Positions 53,486 through 64,000 of a stretch of 64,000 nt of DNA are shown here, piece after piece. The stretch's first letter is position 1. Each line of letters starts with the position of its first letter. The DNA is taken from positions 186,001 through 250,000 of the forward strand of contig JBBHKE010002870.1 of assembly GCA_037447655.1 (NCBI GenBank), read 5' to 3'. The notes under the pieces are model-generated. The model was not told where the DNA came from. It was given only the letters and a program-made list of their open reading frames with translations, and made no database searches. Origin of the DNA: Zygnema cylindricum. Taxonomy: Eukaryota; Streptophyta; Zygnematophyceae; Zygnematales; Zygnemataceae. A program made the translations under genes and the position numbers.

Positions 53486-56400
53486 GTGAGTGGCACTGCC
53501 GGACTTATGAGCGGACCCAATAGAAATTTGCCACCGTGGCACAGTATTTTAAAACGTTCCAGATTTGAGAGGAGGAAATTCTAATTGTCGACAAATTTAT
53601 TCTGCTTTTTGAATGCCATGTCCATTTATTCAGTAACGTGACGCGACTTCTCCGTACATAAATGTTAAACGGAGAAGTCAAATGCAGGGCATATTCCCGT
53701 CCATCAAAGTCAGTTTTTTTAGTTGTAGCATTGAATACAACATGATTCTTGCATTAAAATGTGCGAGATCTGAACATTAAATTAATGTCCAAATTGCAAA
53801 ATAGGAATTAAAGTCCTTACCAATGAAATATTGATGCTGCCTCGTTAAACTAAAGGTAGAATTGTTGGGAAATTGATGTGGGGTCCTTGGCATTGGACAC
53901 GCCCGTTGGATATATTGTTTCAATTCTCTCTTGGCTTCTTATATATGGCGGTGGAAATGTTGGACATTAGACATCAGCTATTGGACATTAGGTATTGAAT
54001 ATTGGACATTAGACATCAAATATTGACATTAGACGTCAAATATTGACATTAAACATCAGCTATTGGACATTAGGTGTGGAATATTGGAGATTAGACATCA
54101 AATATTGACATTAGACATCAGCTATTGGATATTAGATATGGAATATTGGAGATTGGACATCAAATGTTGGACACTAGCCACCCAATGTTTCACATGGGGC
54201 GCTTGACATCAGGCATTCGGCAGCGCACACTGGGCCCTGTGTACTGGATGCTAGGATGGATGTTGAGATGGGACATGTGGCAGTAAACAATATAACAATG
54301 GCCATGGACACAGAACCTTCGGCGTTAACAATCAATTCGGGACATTGGCCACGCGACATTTGACACTTGATAGTTGGACAATTGAACATTAGATTTTTCA
54401 CGTTGGAATCTTGATATTGAACAAAAGTTGATGATTGACATTGGACTCTCGCAGAATATTCGATATTACACATTGGACATTGGACATCGTCGATTGGATA
54501 TTTGCCATTTTTCACTAACCTTAAACACTAGGATATCTTACGCTCCTCGCCAGATTGTATATTGGACGTATGCCATTGGTCATTAGCTATTGGATGTTTG
54601 ATGTTGCATATTGAACATTGAACATTGAACATTAAACATTAAACATTAAACATTGAACATTAAACATTGAAAATTGAACATTAAACAAATATTAAACATT
54701 GAACATTAAACATTGAACATTGAACATTAAACATTAAACATTGAACATTAAATAATTGATCATTGAATATTGAACATTGCACGTTGCTCATTGCACAATA
54801 CCCATTGAGCATTGAAGTTCAGACATCGGTTACTGGATGTTCGAAACTTAAAATTAGATATTCGAAATGGAGCATAGAGGCTAGGCAACTGTTTTGGACA
54901 TCTGGTGAAAATTCACATGCATACTTGTTTGGTGACTCAAATTTTTCACATTTTTCCTGATGCTAGACATCGAACAGAAACCTTTTTCGAAACTATCACA
55001 CTTGAACAATTGCATGAACATTATTTTAACCTTCAACATTTGACCATCTGAAATTGATTCTGAAAGCTTGATCCAAAGCGCTTGACACTCTGTTTTATCG
55101 TTTTGTGGTAGACTTTTACCACGTTCATGATATTGATTTCAAATGGTTACGAGACATTTTGATTACAATTTAACGGAATATCATTGGTCAATTTTTTTTT
55201 TTTTTTTCCGGTGAGCAGACCAAAATCCAAACTGTACAGCTACACACACTCCATGGATGGTTTTTCAGCCGTCCTCTCTAAGGAACAAGCTACAGGACTC
55301 AGAGGTACAATTCGCATGACATTAATGTGAACTTACTCTGCATTATTCAGGCTCTAAGATTTACTAAGTGAGACACTTTCTCTTCTAATTTCTTTTTTCA
55401 AGCTGCTGATAAAGAAAATATTGTTAACAAAAATAACTGAAAGACTGTGTTTCTTTGATTTTGTAGGAATGGCGGGAATATTGTCAGTAGAATTGGACAA
55501 AAAAAGGATTCTCCGCACCACATGTAGTTCGTCCTTTTTGGGTCTGGAGGATCCCGCCAATAACGTTCCTCCGGGTTTCTATACTCTGAAAAATGGCAGT
55601 GGAATGGTGGTCGGAATAATCGATACAGGTAAGTATCGGAATATGTTTTGCAACATGAGTACCACAACTTTACAGAAATCATAATAAAACAATTGAAAAT
55701 GCTGTAAGATGGCCCAAACAATAGATTCCTGCAGCTATTCAAGGTTCTTGACTTTAGTTACTCCTATTCGAGTGGACCACAATGAATCAAAAGTGGAATG
55801 AAGTCACGATCATTTCGAATGTTGTATGCTGGAGGTTACACTAATTTCGGATGAAGTTGTACCAGTGGCAAGGATCGTTGACCTTTAATTTTTATCCAAA
55901 TCCTTTTGGCATTATGTTAGCCATCATATATTCGCGTGGATCATAGTGATGTTTGGTAAAGGAACACTTTTATTGACTGTAAACAAATTTGTGATTTTTT
56001 TTTGGGAATTAGGTGGCTCATACTAATGCTAACACTAATGAACACCATAATTGTCCATACTAATTAAAGTTCATGTGGAAGTGCATGATTGCATTCTTGG
56101 AAACAAACTAAAGTGCCAATTATTTGTCCAATGTTGACTGATATTTTATTGTGCAATTGAGGTGCCGCCAGTTATCCTTTTATAACTACGTTATCTACGT
56201 TTTTTTACAGGTATTTGGCCCGAAAATTTGAGCTTCGACGACGAAGGGTACCCCGACCCACCTTCAAGATTTATTGGAAATTGTACAGAGAGTGGCATCA
56301 CATGTAACAAGTAAGTGTGACGTGACAAGTCACTTTCCAATCAAATGTACGTTTGTGAAGGCTTTGTTCATCGATGGTTCAAGTTTTTTCAGCGCTTTCC

Positions 56401-59400
56401 AAGTATTGAAAGGATATCATAATAAGCTCATTATCTTTATTTCAATTTTACTTCCAGAGTCACACTTATGCATGGTACATTGTTAACTATGATAGACCGA
56501 CACTTTCTTTTACTTTTTTTCTTTACAATGATGTACAATATCTTGTGTCACGTCACATTTGCGGTACGCTATTGTGTACCATTGTGCACTATGCATAATG
56601 AAGCGGAATGTAACCACAATGTGATTAAAACTTGCTCTTGTGTTAACATCGCTTTCTTATAGAAAAATTGTGGCTGCGAAAATTTTCCTTGCGGGTTTTG
56701 AAGCGAACGACTGGATTTCATCTTTAGATTACCGTTCTGCACGAGATTCTGAAGGCCATGGCACCCATACAGCTTCTACTGCAGCCGGGTCAAAAGTTTT
56801 CAACGCAAGTATTGGAAGTGTGAATATGGGAACGGCAAAAGGGGTGGCATATGGGGCACAAATATCCGTCTACAAGGTTCGAAATCTGGATATCCGGCTC
56901 TTGTATCTTGGTGTGGATATCCTGTTTTTGATTTTGGTTCTCAAATTAAGAAGTATGGACAGTGATGGTGGTCTATCATGCCAAAAGAATGAATCTTCTG
57001 CTTTTGTTGTTGAGTTCAAAAGTATGTTTGATTATGCTGACGAGTTTACGGATTGCTGATGATGGTCTAATAGTACAAAACTACAGTTTTCCCTATGTTG
57101 TTCGATGCCAAAAATTATAAGATGCAAGCGAGCTTGTTGGTTAGCAAGATTAAAGTATTACAGTAGTTGTGAAATGAATCATGAAATGGAAACAACAAAA
57201 TTGGTTCAAGACTCCGTGGTTGGGTTTAGTTGCAATGTGTGAATCCGCGAACAAGGCTTGTTCACATCAATGTTTGTTATTGTTTGTTTCGTATGCGTCG
57301 TTTTCTTATTTCGTTCGTAATAATTAGTATCGTGCCTGGTCCACCGCACAATTTCATTTCCGTTGAACTGTGCTGTCGTGATTTGGAAAGTCTTTTTGAT
57401 TGTTAGTGTTCGATCCCTTAAGTGTTTGTGGCAAAGTAGTGGAAGACGTTTGCAGGACGAGAGGCCGTTGTAATATAGTGACAGCGGAAGTAGTGTAACA
57501 CTTGTTACAGGAGGCCATTGTGGAGCATTGAGGATTTTTAGTCAGAGAGTGAGACTTTTTGGAAGGACAGAAAAGCTTCGGCATAATATATTGATATTTA
57601 GTTGATACATGTGTGTGTGGATGATGTCTTGTGAATGCTTCCTCTTGATGTTTTGATTTGCGTATTCTGAATGAAGTTGTTTTTGCGAATAATCCTATCA
57701 ATATAATCCTCTCCGTATTCATGACATCTTGCCTCAAATGAAATGTAATTCTCTGAAGGTCAATCTAGTTATTCTGGTCCAACTGTTGGCGTTTGGGATG
57801 AAAGGCTGTATTTTTCTAGAAGACTTTATAGCATCTATTGAACCTCCTATATCCAACGCACTTGTAAAACACAATTTTTTTTTTTTGTTATGCTTATTTA
57901 CACTTTTGTTACACTTTGTTACGCTTATGCAAATCCTTCTACATTGTATACATGCTTTACATGCAGGTCTGCTGGACTTCGGGCAGTTCCGGAAATAATG
58001 GATGCTATGATTCCGACATTCTCGCTTCGATAAATCAAGCAATTGTCGATAAGGTCAATGTTATTTCAATTTCTTTAGGAGGAGGTACCTCAAGTAAACC
58101 TTTTGATTCCGGTATTGACCAAGGAACTTTTAATGCGGCTATTGCCGGTATTCCGAGTGCAGTTGCCGCGGGTAATAGTGGACCTTATTTTGGTACGGTT
58201 GAAAACATCGCTCCATGGTATCTCTCCGTCGGAGCAAGTACTCTCCCACGAAGTGATGTTAGCACAAAGGACAATGTATACGATTCGCAAACAAGTGCAA
58301 CTAACAAGCTTGTATATTTGGGAGATTCCTCTCGATATGTTGTAAGTTTAAAGAGCCAGATTCCTCTTTGCTACACTATCAATCGCTATTAGTGTTAATG
58401 GTTTTTTTGCCGCTTTAAACATCTTTTCTACGTACACACATGTCGGACTGTGGATCTGACAGCTGCGATTGAAAGGTAAGATTCCCAGCTTCCGATTGGC
58501 GGTCTCAAATTGAAAATCGGACCAGTGTGTACGGAGAAAAGATGTTTTAAGTGGCAAAAAATTGTTAACACTAACAGCGATACACAGTGTAGTTTGTGAC
58601 GGTGTTTCCCCAGTTTTGCAAGCAATGCTCTCTTTTGATCTTTAGAAACCCTTGCCAGACTGAAGAAAACCAAAGTAGCTCTGAGGTGTACAATAAGGTG
58701 ATCACAAGGAAGATCTGGTTGGAAACAGGGCTATGCAGCGACCAATGGGACAGTGCCACGAGGCACTACCTCTCCAAAGGTTCCTCTCATTTATGCCAAA
58801 CACGCGGCTCGTCTAGGAGTTGACACTGAAAATGCTAGGTAAGAAACTAATTTTCTCTCAAATGTTTGACTTCGATGCGATGGCCCTCTTTCTTTATCCT
58901 TTTGCGACTCCTCTCAAATTCTCCTTCAAATGAGTGATAAAATATGGGTGGAAAGGTCTCTAACTGTATTAATTCTTTTGCCACCAAAATATGAATTTGC
59001 TTCCGTCGTCACATTGCCCATAGGATTTTATTTCTGCTGTTGAGGAGGTCCTATTAACCACCTTTTCCTGGATACTTGTTCGATGGTCTTCAAGTTATCT
59101 GGACATTCTGAATAAATACTTCTTCCCTTCCTTCCCGCCCTCTATGCAATCATCTTTTCTCTCTCTCTCTCTCTCTCTCTGTATTCCGGGGTGAGGTTCT
59201 TTAAGTGTTGGACTGGCAATTGTATTTCTTTCAGACTGAAGCCATGGAAAAAAGATAAAGTGGAAATTTTGTGCATGCCACAGCAGAGAGACCAAAATGA
59301 ACCAAGCTTGTGTTCTTTTCACGTATAAAGCAATAGAGATGTCACACAGGACTCCCTAGCTCCATGTATTCTGAGGTGGTGTGCGTTAATGTAGCTGCCC

Positions 59401-62400
59401 GAGTTGACTTGGTTGACTGTATAACCCAGAAGCAGTTTCTTTTCATTTATGAAATGGCACATGACTCGATCTATGAAAGTACTAGCACATAGAACTTACA
59501 CACCTAAGGCAGATTGATCTGCAGAGATTACTCTCTGACAGCAGAATTTATGCCTCTTCCACTTTTTTTCACACCTTTTCTTTCGTATTCCGAGCTGTTT
59601 CTCCCCCTCCCACTCTCTTTTCTCTTTGTTTCTCTCTTCTAATTTTCCGAATCTCCCTCTCTCTTTCGTTCTCTTTTGGCAAGCATCTTGGATATGAAAT
59701 AGTACACATTACTGATGGTTTTTTTTTGTCATAACCCAGGCAATGTTTGGATGACTCCTTAGATAGCAATATTGTCCGCGGGAAAATTCTCCTCTGCGAT
59801 CGTGGATATAATAACCGTGTTTCCGTAGGATATAATGCCCTCCTAGCTGGAGCAGTTGGAATGATTTTGAGGAATGGCGAATTTGACTTTTCATTATATC
59901 AAGACCATCATTTTTTGCCAGCTATACAAGTGGACTTTGACACAGGATTGAAGATTCTTGCATATGCGACAAAAACATCGTAAGGTTTCTTTTTTGTATG
60001 CATTACATAGGTATTGTCATCGGAAGTTGTCTCCATTCAATATGCTAACTTTTTTTTTATTGTGTAGGCAGAGGCACGTAACTTACAAAGTGGATTTTTT
60101 AATAAATACTGAAGAAGTTGAATATCTGACAAAGTACTTTTTAAAGTGTACTTTGTTTTAATCTTGACCTTATGTATTTGTTTACGTTAATGGGGTTAAT
60201 TTGAGGCTCTTTGTGGGGAAGTATTGAGGGGAACAATTTACACTCCATATTGTGCCTTACAGTTACAGTTACATCTGAAATTTATAGCGATATTGCCTTC
60301 CATACAGATAGAATAATTTTACCCTAATCTGACAGGAATAATCACATCTAATCTCACTAATCTCAGCTACCCAGTCAGATATACTGTAAGGCCTTTGGTG
60401 AAAACAATTGAGCATGTTTAGTTTTTTCCATTGGATTGTACAATAGACAGCAGCTTATTACATAATCTGGTCTGTATTAATGGTTTTTTAGTCTCTTAAA
60501 ACATTTTTTCTCCGTACACACATTTCCGATTGTGGATCTGACGGTTGCTATTGAAAGGCAAGATTCTCAGCTTCCGATTGGCTGTCTCAAATTGAAAATC
60601 AGACAAGTGTGTACGCAGAAAAGATGTTTTGAGTGGGGAAAAAATTATTAAGTGTAATTGTGGGTGTGTGATTCATATGTAATGTCAAAAATTCAACCAT
60701 GTTTAGGACCGCATGCTATGTTTATTAGTTTCATTCTTTGTCCGAATAAAAAGGTATAGTGATATTTCCCATTTAGACCCAATCAGTCCGGCAATTATGG
60801 GGCTGTCAGCATTCACTTGGTCACGTAACCTACAAAGTAAATGCGGGGTAAATGTCGCTTCTATATTCTCGTCAAAATCCCTCTTTTCTTATATCTCTTT
60901 GTGTGCTAGTATTGCTGACATATGGTCTCCTCAGCCACTACAAAAAAATGTAGTTATTAGTTTGAATTGTCTACATTATCAAAAGCTATATAATGTAAAA
61001 ACAAATGATGAGGCACTCTTGTATTTTACAATGAAAAGCAAGTCTCTTGACTGACGCTCTTAAAAGAAAGCCATAAAAGAAAAGTTGTCTGAAATGTTTG
61101 GCCTTTTTTGTATTTTTAGGAACCCTAAGGCAGCAATTTCTGATATAAATATACAAATTGGGGGACCTGTTACTATGGCCTATTTTTCTTCGCGGGGTCC
61201 GAATCCACAACGAGACATATTGAAGGTACAGAGAGTAATATTCTATGGAAAAAATAATACCCTTTAGGATATCTAGAATTTGCAGATAGAACAGTGATGG
61301 GAAAATCGGCATTTCATAGATATTTTTTGGAGTGGAGTTTTCCTAACAACAAAAAAATGAAATCCACATTCATTACAAATCAAATTGTTTTCTTGCAATC
61401 TGATAACCACAAATATTTACTGCAATTGTTTTTCTAATACCATGAATCTAACACAAATGCGAAATAAATACTAAAATTTTTGTCCATACACATCAATTGC
61501 TATGTTCTATACTACAAATTCGCTGAAAAACCTTTTGAAAATTCTCTGAATTAAAATCTCCGAATCAATTCCATGCCAAAAACTGTTTTCTTCATTTCCC
61601 TCTTAATTTTTTCCTATTACATGTATCCATGCCGGTCACTCTTCTGGTGATCAATGTCAAACTTTATCAGTTTTTATGACATATTTTGCTTCTTTCTATT
61701 CCAGCCCGACATTGTCGCTCCGGGAGTCAACATCTTTGCTTCCTTTACTCCGTACAATCTCGACAATGTCCTTGCCGCGGGACAACAGTCACGAGTCGCC
61801 CAATTTGACTTTCTTAGTGGAACCTCCATGGCCACTCCCCACGTGGCAGGAGCTTTGCTGTTACTGAAATCTCTGCGGCCCACATGGAGTCCCGGCGCGC
61901 TGCAATCAGCTCTAAGCACCACAGGTATGCTTTTTTCCTTTTTTTTCCGCGTCCCTGCTGTCAGGTGCACTACATCTTCTCTCGTCGTCACAGGAGTAAC
62001 TACAGTCCCGAGTTCACCTCTACTGACTCCCTTTTTACTTGTCACGATCATAGTTCAAATGTCGTAAACAAATTGGAAACGCTATGATGGTTCTCACATA
62101 ATATACGTAATAATACGCTTAATACTAATAATAATATACGCTTATTATTTGTAAAATAAGCGTGTAGTATGGGGCGATTATCAAATTATTAACGATATAC
62201 TGGTGACGTGTATCGCATCATGAAAGTTGTAGTATAGCATTTTTTAATTTTATACGCTACACGATACGCTGCGTCATACATGATAGATTGTAGTACTTAA
62301 GCCGGACTTCCATTAGGCGGTCCTAGAAAACGTAAGGATACGGTTTAACGGCATTAATATCTTGAAGAATCCTCCATTAGGTCTGGTTATTAAACAGCCT

Positions 62401-64000
62401 TTGATTTACGTGTTTAATTTTTATTGGCGCCACGTATGGTTGTGTTGAGACGTTAAAAATAGTCAAAGCTTCTTCAAAAGGAGGATAAGATTTTATCATA
62501 AAAACCGTAATGGTTAAACTATGATTGAAATGGAAAATTGTTCACTACCATAAAAGCTACAGTTGGAAAACGCAAAAGTACGAACAAGAACTACAAAATC
62601 TGAGTAACACTATGAGCAAGACATTGAAAATAAGAAAAACAAAGCGAGAAATTAGAATGAAAATCTGTACAAGCAGACGGAAATTAAGATTTGTAAAAGC
62701 ATATGCAAATGTCAGATTTGGTGTGCATACTACATTGTACGAACTTTGTTATGATGTTTTAAAACCCAAAATTCCTTCCACGAAGGTTAGTGGATGGCAA
62801 AAGGAGCGTTAGAGTATATCCTCCGACAAAGCTTTTCTCAGGGCATTCATCCACCCTGTCGGAAGCCACATAACCTATACAACGTGTAAGGTTTTCATCG
62901 CCCGCTCATTGTGGATATTATCTTACGTTTCCACGTGGACCAACTGTACAAGTCTACAAGTCTACAGTGTGCCTAGTGTCCTTGCGAGGACGTTATCTAG
63001 ACATTTGACGGTTTGAGCGATTGCGCCTCGGATTTCAAAAAGCCATTTCTAGTGTTGCATATCGCAGCAGTTAAATCAATATCCGATGTGTCGGTGCCAT
63101 CTTTCCAACAAATGTATATTAAACCCGATTTTTTGTTTTTCCCGATCTGTTGATACTATTCTGATACAGTGATCTCTCGCGAGATCACTGATGTATCTTC
63201 CAACACGATTAAGATTCGCCGAACACGAATGTATAACACTGTTTGGAGGGAGGGAGGGAGGGAGCAAGAGAATTGGTTGCTCTCTCCCTCACTCCCTCTC
63301 CCCCTCTCCCTGACTCCCTCCCCCCTTCTCCCTCACTCCCTCCCCCCCTCTCCTTCACTCCCTCTCCCCCTCTCCCTCCCGCTCTCCCCCACCCTCTGCC
63401 TTTCTCTCCCTAGACCTAAACCCTAAACCTAAAGAGTCGGACGAGGGAGGGAGGGGGGGAAGGGGGCAAGGAGAGCGGGAAAGAAGGGGAAGAGATGGTT
63501 ACACTGTCCCTCCTTCCTCCCTCCCTAAGAAAGGGGAGAGAAAGAAGTGTGCTAAAATTGAATTCATGTATCTTTTGTTAAAGGAAAAAGTCACTGAGTT
63601 TTCCGTAAGGATAATTGTGGTAAGAAAAAAATTGAAAACCATGCGTTGTTGTGGGGGAAGCATCCAGCCTATTTGGTGTTAACACTTCATGATCAAAAAC
63701 TTATGGTTACTTTGCAGCTAAACCTTTTTCCACGGATGTGGCTAGCATCCAAAGTACCGGACACGGTCTAATAAGACCAAATTTTGCGGCTGATCCCGGT
63801 CTCGTCTATGACTCGGGAATCGATGATTACGCTCTACATCTCTGTTCTTATTATTCAGATTCAGAAGTGTACCAGGAAACTAAGAGAAGTTGCCGCTTGA
63901 GCTCCCAGGAATTTGATTACAATTCACCTTCTTTGATGATGACTTATATCCAAGGTAGTGGATTCACTACCACTCGTCGAGTCACAAATGTCGGACCGGC
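53253..64000 (+). CDS. Subtilisin-like serine protease (subtilase, S8; plant SBT type), 3' end beyond window
   Basis: Secreted serine protease gene in 11 visible exons: 53253-53485, 55219-55304, 55467-55628, 56211-56310, 56663-56876, 57967-58341, 58729-58838, 59740-59979, 61120-61225, 61705-61924, 63718-64000. All phases join, giving about 709 residues so far. Order: signal peptide (residues 1-22), I9 propeptide (KTYIVRVEG, then [14 protein letters not shown]), catalytic Asp159 in GIIDTG, His226 in GHGTHTAS, oxyanion Asn335 in AAGNSGP, PA insert (exon 8, KILLCDRG), Ser583 in GTSMATPH, and the start of the C-terminal Fn3-like domain (VTNVGP). Plant family members are usually 700-800 residues, so little is missing. 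All four active-site residues are present and no stops occur, so it is probably functional. The start ATG is the first before a clean signal peptide. Odd points: introns up to 1.8 kb with MITEs, a GTTCGA donor at 56877 and a weak acceptor at 58728. Confidence 0.93.
53975..54175. repeat. Higher-order repeat of ATTGGACATTAGACATC type
   Basis: Three longer units each start CAGCTATTGGACATTAGG-like (about 53976, 54056 and 54118) and contain TATTGGA(C/G)ATTAGACATCAAA. Degenerate copies of the short motif continue to about 54540. Confidence 0.75.
54601..54780. repeat. Heptamer satellite (CATTRAA)n
   Basis: At least 20 seven-base units, CATTGAA or CATTAAA, with a few interruptions, e.g. TTGAACATTGAACATTGAAC. 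Confidence 0.9.
55219..55304 (+). CDS. Subtilase exon 2: propeptide C-terminus
   Basis: [19 protein letters not shown], the conserved end of the I9 inhibitor domain. Phase 2 start, phase 1 end. Confidence 0.92.
55467..55628 (+). CDS. Subtilase exon 3: catalytic Asp
   Basis: Propeptide cleavage region ([11 protein letters not shown]) and [10 protein letters not shown] with Asp159. Donor GTAAGT. Confidence 0.95.
55629..56210 (+). other. Subtilase intron 3
   Basis: 582 bp, GTAAGT...TTACAG, no embedded feature noted. Confidence 0.85.
56211..56310 (+). CDS. Subtilase exon 4
   Basis: [20 protein letters not shown], the segment after the Asp motif. Donor GTAAGT, phase 2. Confidence 0.93.
56311..56662 (+). 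other. Subtilase intron 4
   Basis: 352 bp, GTAAGT...TTATAG, no embedded feature noted. Confidence 0.85.
56663..56876 (+). CDS. Subtilase exon 5: catalytic His
   Basis: [17 protein letters not shown] with His226, ending ...ISVYK. The donor is GTTCGA, unlike the GTAAG donors of its neighbours, but the phase and the family's YKVCW junction support it. Confidence 0.92.
56877..57966 (+). other. Subtilase intron 5
   Basis: 1090 bp, GTTCGA...ATGCAG, without recognised repeats. Confidence 0.8.
57967..58341 (+). CDS. Subtilase exon 6: oxyanion-hole Asn
   Basis: [27 protein letters not shown] and AAGNSGP with Asn335. Phase 0 both sides, donor GTAAGT. Confidence 0.95.
58372..58591. mobile_element. 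MITE in subtilase intron 6
   Basis: TA at each end (58372-58373, 58590-58591). Long inverted ends (CACTATCAATCGCTATTAGTG and its imperfect complement, then AACATCTTTTCT.CGTACACAC) make most of its 216 bp a hairpin. Confidence 0.8.
58729..58838 (+). CDS. Subtilase exon 7
   Basis: [20 protein letters not shown], start of the PA-insert region. The acceptor GGAAACAG lacks a pyrimidine tract, but it is the only AG that keeps phase. Confidence 0.8.
58839..59739 (+). other. Subtilase intron 7
   Basis: 901 bp, GTAAGA...CCCAG. Contains a CT microsatellite at about 59155-59180 and a second C/T-rich tract near 59595-59675. Confidence 0.85.
59155..59180. repeat. (CT)n microsatellite
   Basis: About 12 CT units within intron 7. 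Confidence 0.9.
59740..59979 (+). CDS. Subtilase exon 8: PA domain
   Basis: [22 protein letters not shown] and LPAIQVDF, the typical protease-associated insert. Phase 2 both sides. Confidence 0.93.
60475..60654. mobile_element. MITE in subtilase intron 8, related to the intron 6 copy
   Basis: Shares TTAATGGTTTTTT, CGTACACACAT, GTGGATCTGACRG and AAGATGTTTTRAGTGG with 58374-58589; ends worn. Confidence 0.78.
61120..61225 (+). CDS. Subtilase exon 9
   Basis: [17 protein letters not shown], the conserved block before the catalytic Ser domain. Confidence 0.95.
61226..61704 (+). other. Subtilase intron 9
   Basis: 479 bp, GTACAG...TTCCAG, no embedded feature noted. Confidence 0.85.
61705..61924 (+). 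CDS. Subtilase exon 10: catalytic Ser
   Basis: [14 protein letters not shown] and [15 protein letters not shown] with Ser583. Phase 0 start, phase 1 end. Confidence 0.96.
62138..62163. repeat. Short hairpin
   Basis: ACGCTTATT and AATAAGCGT, 9-bp arms; a further TACGCTTA lies just upstream. Confidence 0.6.
63163..63197. repeat. Cruciform-forming palindrome
   Basis: CAGTGATCTC-TCGC-GAGATCACTG, extended outward by GATAC/GTATC with a 3-nt bulge. Confidence 0.85.
63247..63480. repeat. GGGA/CCCT-rich microsatellite tract
   Basis: A (GGGA)n start, then long C/T-rich and finally G/A-rich runs; includes a short CCTAAACCCTAAACCTAAA piece at about 63414-63432. Confidence 0.85.
63718..64000 (+). CDS. 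Subtilase exon 11 (incomplete at window end)
   Basis: [20 protein letters not shown] and then [11 protein letters not shown], start of the Fn3-like C-terminal domain. Open to the window edge. Confidence 0.95.

Larger units (their letters stand above)
53486..55218 (+). other. Subtilase intron 1
   Basis: 1733 bp, GTGAGT...GAGCAG. Mostly occupied by an ATTGGACATT/CATTRAA satellite. Confidence 0.85.
61925..63717 (+). other. Subtilase intron 10
   Basis: 1793 bp, GTATGC...TTGCAG. Holds a hairpin (62138-62163), a cruciform (63163-63197) and a GGGA/CCCT microsatellite. Confidence 0.85.

Noticed and set aside
54601-54780. CRISPR-like array
   Set aside because: It is a contiguous 7-bp satellite without spacers, in a eukaryotic intron.
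60713-61054. 113-codon ORF in subtilase intron 8
   Set aside because: Falls between well-phased exons 8 and 9 and has no subtilase or other motif.

Overview
This is a nuclear segment of a large, repeat-rich eukaryotic genome, most likely a plant or a streptophyte alga. The evidence is a multi-exon plant-type subtilase gene (GT-AG introns, PA insert), Ty1/copia and chromodomain Ty3/gypsy retrotransposons, a Helitron relic, hAT and short TA-flanked MITE-like elements, and a 39-nt copy of the 5' half of an initiator Met tRNA whose sequence is of the plant type as I remember it. I cannot name the species. One run of N (22590-23148) is an assembly gap.

Layout. 1-3914: a decayed copia fragment abuts the exons of a broken S41-type peptidase gene whose coding exon carries a 216-bp MITE. 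4841-6747: a non-autonomous hAT element with two nested MITEs. 6832-8350: inverted repeats, tandem repeats and a C/T-rich microsatellite. 8901-9662: a copia gag fragment. 10134-10918: a 785-bp near-perfect foldback element. 10919-15479: a minus-strand decayed copia element. 15608-21046: a 5'-truncated chromovirus with pol, a long unrecognised C-terminal extension and an LTR. 21600-22155: a Helitron helicase relic and a possible Helitron 3' end. 23380-30399: a second chromovirus copy whose LTR is split by a complete-looking non-autonomous copia element (25684-30159). 30400-33400: minus-strand copia pieces of another family around a shared LTR. 33401-47691: a plus-strand array of three related copia copies separated by LTRs, with a further insertion (46243-47516). 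47860-49014: hAT ends. 50526-51034: a MITE. 53253 to the window end: a subtilisin-like protease gene, the only apparently intact host gene, with 11 visible exons in consistent phase.

How it fits together. Most of the window is nested retrotransposons broken by stops, 1-nt frameshifts and truncations. Where the copia leader can be seen, its primer-binding site matches the anticodon region of initiator tRNA-Met rather than the tRNA 3' end, and the gag reading frame begins inside the LTR and runs through that site. In the 25.7-30.2 kb element the whole 39-nt tRNA half is copied into the leader and is in frame with gag, which is the most unusual signal here. The second is the roughly 590-codon acidic, coiled-coil-ending extension behind the chromodomain of the gypsy elements. 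The S41 gene broken by a MITE and the MITE-laden introns of the subtilase show the same small transposons acting on host genes.
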